Below, in pieces: positions 60,796-64,000 of a DNA stretch of 64,000 nt. The notes below the pieces were generated by a model. The model had not been told where the DNA came from. It was given only the letters and a program-made list of their open reading frames with translations, and ran no database searches. Position 1 is the stretch's first letter; each line of letters begins with the position of its first letter. The DNA is taken from contig NC_060232.1 of the NCBI RefSeq assembly GCF_021155775.2, positions 6,641,257-6,705,256 of the forward strand, written 5' to 3'. The position numbers and the translations under genes were made by a program. Origin of the DNA: Neodiprion pinetum (lineage: Eukaryota > Arthropoda > Insecta > Hymenoptera > Diprionidae).

Positions 60796-63613
60796 TCACA
60801 TTTCCGGAAAATGAGTAGAGGCCCGTTCATCCCGAGGTATAAATAAGACAAAAGCAAAGTCACTGCTATTTTTTGTACACTTGTAAATAAAATATAGGTA
60901 CTTTTACAAAAAATATACGTACATGCACTGTGGCGATGTATAATGCGCAAAGTAAATGTATTAAGGGAAGAAGGAGAGCGAGAGAGAGAGAAAAAGAGAA
61001 TTCGAAAGACGAACGAACAAATCCAACCGTTGGTAGGCTTACGGCATTCGACGAAGAGAAGTCAACTTCAGATTTCAATAAAACTAAATTGTGTTCAAGC
61101 TGCGTGGGTACGGACTGAAACCTGATCAAGCAATGATTCACTAATAAAATCTCGACGAGGGTTACCGTTGACAAATTGAAAATTTCTTTAATCAATAGAA
61201 TCACACTGATAAACTATTTGTAGCTGCTCACTCTACGTTGTATAACATCGTCGATATGCTCTAATCTCTCATCACTGCACCAATTTCTAACCGAACCTTA
61301 CTTTACTCCGCTTTCTCGATATTGTTGAGAGAGGATGGATAATTTTGAGAGAGAGAAAGACACTCGACGCGGCTCTCTAATTTGACAAAATATAATAAAA
61401 ATGGTATATTGCACACATTACCGATACGGTAGAAAAATAATAAAAGAAAAACTATTCAGAACGCTACGGCAATCCAAAAGAAATTAAAATAAAAATAATT
61501 TCCCTTCACGCTAATTAACGTAATCAACTGCAGTAATCGAAATAATGAATTATAATAATTAAGCTAATTAATTTGCGCTTTAAACGCGATTAACAAACTC
61601 GACCTACTTAACGCAACTTTAATAAAACTTGTCCTACTCACCGCAACTTTACATAATCGTAATTCCTAAACTCTATCGAACGTAAGTAACTGTAATGGTA
61701 ATATTCGTAATCGTAATCTTGCACTGAAACGTGAGCCTTAACCTCTATTTCAAACCATTTTATGCATTATTCCTCATTCGTCCATTTTATATAATTTCCA
61801 AATTTTCGTAAAAGGTTACAGCGCCCCGAGGCTATCGATTCAAGAGGAGTAAAATTTGACGCAGAGATAATTCGAAAACACTTCTTGCCCCCCGAAAATA
61901 AAGCGTGCCGAGATGCACGAAGGTACTTTATTCATCGTTGAAAATTTCTTTTGATCTCTGCTGCACGATATTCCGCCTCCGTTTTTCCTCAGCCGGCTTT
62001 CGCTCAACTCGCCGCGATCAAAGCCCCAAAAGTTTTCTCGAACTTATTGTACTCCGGTAAAAATTCCGCGAAGCTTTTTGAATTCGCGGAACGTTTCGCG
62101 CCGTTTGTTGTACTCGGAAAATGCTAATCAAACCCTTAGATCAATATGCCAGCATCGACGACCCTCCCGGGCCTTCGTGCCCTGCCGAGATCCGCAAGCT
62201 CGATTCTCTCCCCCGGCTGCAGCTCAAGCCCACCTTGTTTTCGAACAAGATTGTTATCGCCGAAAGTTACGCGTTTTCCACCCCATTCCGCGCGCCCCCA
62301 ACGACGATTACTTTCATAATAGGATTTAAAGAGTTCGCTGCTTGCCTCCAAGCCTGCTTACCTTCGGCTAATTTACTATGCGGGTGGAATACTTCAGCCT
62401 ACGTGGTGTTTATCGGGAGCTTTCACCATTGTCTTCAGACATTTTACCGTCTTTATTGCTGCTCATCGCTCGAAACAAGCTCCTTAAACATTTCCTCATT
62501 TTTCACTTTAATTGGGTACTTGACGATAAATTATTAGGGACAAGAGTATCGTCCCTATTCGGTATAATGACTTGTTCACCTTTTTTCGGTTTGGCATTCG
62601 TTCGCTGCATCGAAACGCTGCTCGATTAATTACTTTTATCATTGACTTTATATTCAACCTTCTCAAATATTGCTGCGTGAAATTTTCTGATTATCGGACA
62701 TTTAGGGCTCTCATATTTCAAGCCATACAAGGCCAGAAGTGCGTTGAAAAAAATAATTCCAGTACCCTCTCAAATTACCTGTCATAATTTAATCGTTTGC
62801 GAGAAATTACCCGGTATAAATGTACGAATAAAAATGACGAGCGATTCATTCGCTCATTGAAAATGAATAATTTATGCTACACATGTAACTTGTTATGTTA
62901 AATAACGGTTACAGTAGGAAATGCGGAGAATAACGAGATAAGTCTTGACGAGTTGAAATGAGGGGAACTCGAGTTTCCTTCGGTTCGTATTTTTTATTCA
63001 TCTTCTCATCTCTCTCTCATCTTCTGTAATAAATTTTTTCTCCACTTCGACCCAACTTGGGGGGAAAATTTTTCTCCTTTGACTCTGTCATATTTCAAGC
63101 CCGCATGAACATTGGATAATTCGAGATTATGAAAGCAACGAGCCCGCGACGACTAACGAGGCTCCGGAGAAAATCTACAGACATCGTCATCGAGCCACAA
63201 AGTCAAACGAAAGCTCCTTCAAGAGTTATCGCCTGAACGAAGCAGGGTATTTACGATCCTTCAAACGTATTTCAAGGACCTTGCACAACCGCGGTGCCGA
63301 AAATATATCAAAAGGACTCGGCCCCGGCTCGTTCCCGCATATTTTGCCGAATTATAAAAATAATTAAACTGCAGAGGACGAGAAGACAAAAGGAAAAAAA
63401 GGAATTCTCGAGTATCAGAAGACAATTGCGTCTGGAATTATTTTTCTTTTTCCTTCTTTTGTCAAGGAAAATAACGGTAATAACTCGGTTGTTTTCATTC
63501 CCAGAATTGAAAGAAAATTTTTATCAACGACCGAACGAAGGCGTCTCTGATTCACACTGTTTCTCACTCAATCACAGCGATTTTCTAAAACGAAAATTCA
63601 ATCTTCCTTCCAG
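56601..63613. other. No gene seen until the exon at 63614
   Basis: A-run at 57760-57800, pyrimidine tracts at 60335-60393 and 60762-60797, and an AT-rich area at 61380-61830. The part just before 63614 is probably an intron of the gene whose first coding exon begins there. Confidence 0.45.
60335..60393. repeat. Polypyrimidine tract, (CT)n followed by C runs
   Basis: Nearly 60 bases, almost all pyrimidine: a CT repeat, then runs of ten and five C, then more CT. A second CT tract follows at about 60762-60797. Frames across them encode only low-complexity Ser/Leu/Pro. Confidence 0.9.
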
Positions 63614-63762
63614 GCGACGCCGGGACATGATGCTTCGCGTTCTGGGTGTGCGACTTCTGTCGCGTCTGCTGGTCCTCGTCTGCTCCCTGTCGTTGCTGTC
63701 GCTCCTTTTCCTGAGCAGATGCGGTTTCAACAATTTGGAGAGTGACTTAATCGACACTGCCG
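63614..63762 (+). CDS. First coding exon of a type II membrane or secreted protein (partial)
   Basis: The exon begins after a strong 3' splice site (polypyrimidine tract ending CTTCCTTCCAG, with CTAAAAC upstream). It carries ATG at 63627 and ends at a GTGAGT donor at 63763. The 45 complete codons encode MMLRVLGVRLLSR, then a Leu/Val/Ser-rich hydrophobic stretch of about 18 residues, then SRCGFNNLESDLIDTA. The last base is the first of a split codon. Basic residues before a single hydrophobic segment fit a type II signal anchor, as in Golgi glycosyltransferases and sulfotransferases, or a signal peptide. Too little is present to name the family. The 5' UTR exon must lie upstream beyond an intron; the remaining exons lie past the window. 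Confidence 0.6.
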
Positions 63763-64000
63763 GTGAGTAGCGAACAATGAAATTCTGTCGCGAACGCAGT
63801 GAAACCGAGCTGCAGTTTCACGCCGACGAACGACAAAGAGGTAAAAAGAAAACCTGTTCTCTTTTCGTTCTTCCCTTCGTTTTCTTATCGTAAAATATAC
63901 ATTTGTTTAAAGCGTAATTGCAAAGTGCCGGTTATGCGTGTATATTCAAGAGCACAATAATCGCGTATAAATTGAACGTTACCCGGGCTACAATTCTCGA

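Noticed and set aside
62121..62537. 138-codon plus-strand frame rich in Cys, Leu and Phe
   Set aside because: No recognised motif and no flanking splice or promoter evidence; could be an exon but cannot be supported.

Overview
The window looks like insect genomic DNA, AT-rich with CpG-rich patches, long gene-poor stretches and many microsatellites. Introns carry GT/AG boundaries, and no bacterial operon, tRNA, rRNA or CRISPR array was seen. A hymenopteran, perhaps a sawfly, is my guess from base composition and the style of the proteins; the sequence alone does not prove it.

The clearest genes form a minus-strand cluster at about 24.1-35.1 kb: secreted leucine-rich-repeat (LRR) proteins plus relics. 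LRR gene 1 (24275-27061, 928 aa, one coding exon behind a 5' UTR exon) is intact. It carries a roughly 150-190-residue LRR supermodule three times in tandem. LRR gene 2 (29122-30857 plus a start exon at 31279) has the supermodule once. Its signal peptide and its LRR domain lie in different reading frames. Further up lie an orphan start exon (about 33090) and a composite double pseudogene (33761-35096) that still carries a duplicated copy of the gene 2 3' flank. The cluster therefore shows duplication, internal expansion and decay side by side. A 43-bp-arm hairpin (27831-27932) lies between genes 1 and 2.

The last 400 bases hold one more gene start on the plus strand. An exon with a good 3' splice site, an ATG, a single hydrophobic N-terminal segment and a GTGAGT donor (63614-63762) looks like the first coding exon of a type II membrane or secreted protein that continues past the window.

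The rest is intergenic or intronic DNA with small non-autonomous mobile elements. These are a 748-bp element with perfect 24-bp terminal inverted repeats bounded by TTAA (6052-6799); two related foldback elements with 8-9-bp target duplications (12689-12869 and 16231-16787); a CACTGGTC-ended element (20899-21188); and weaker inverted-repeat units at 8150-8390, 10317-10430 and 39726-40090. There is also a degenerate 120-bp tandem repeat (56140-56600) and a 96-bp uninterrupted GA tract (7068-7163). No transposase or reverse transcriptase coding region was recognised.
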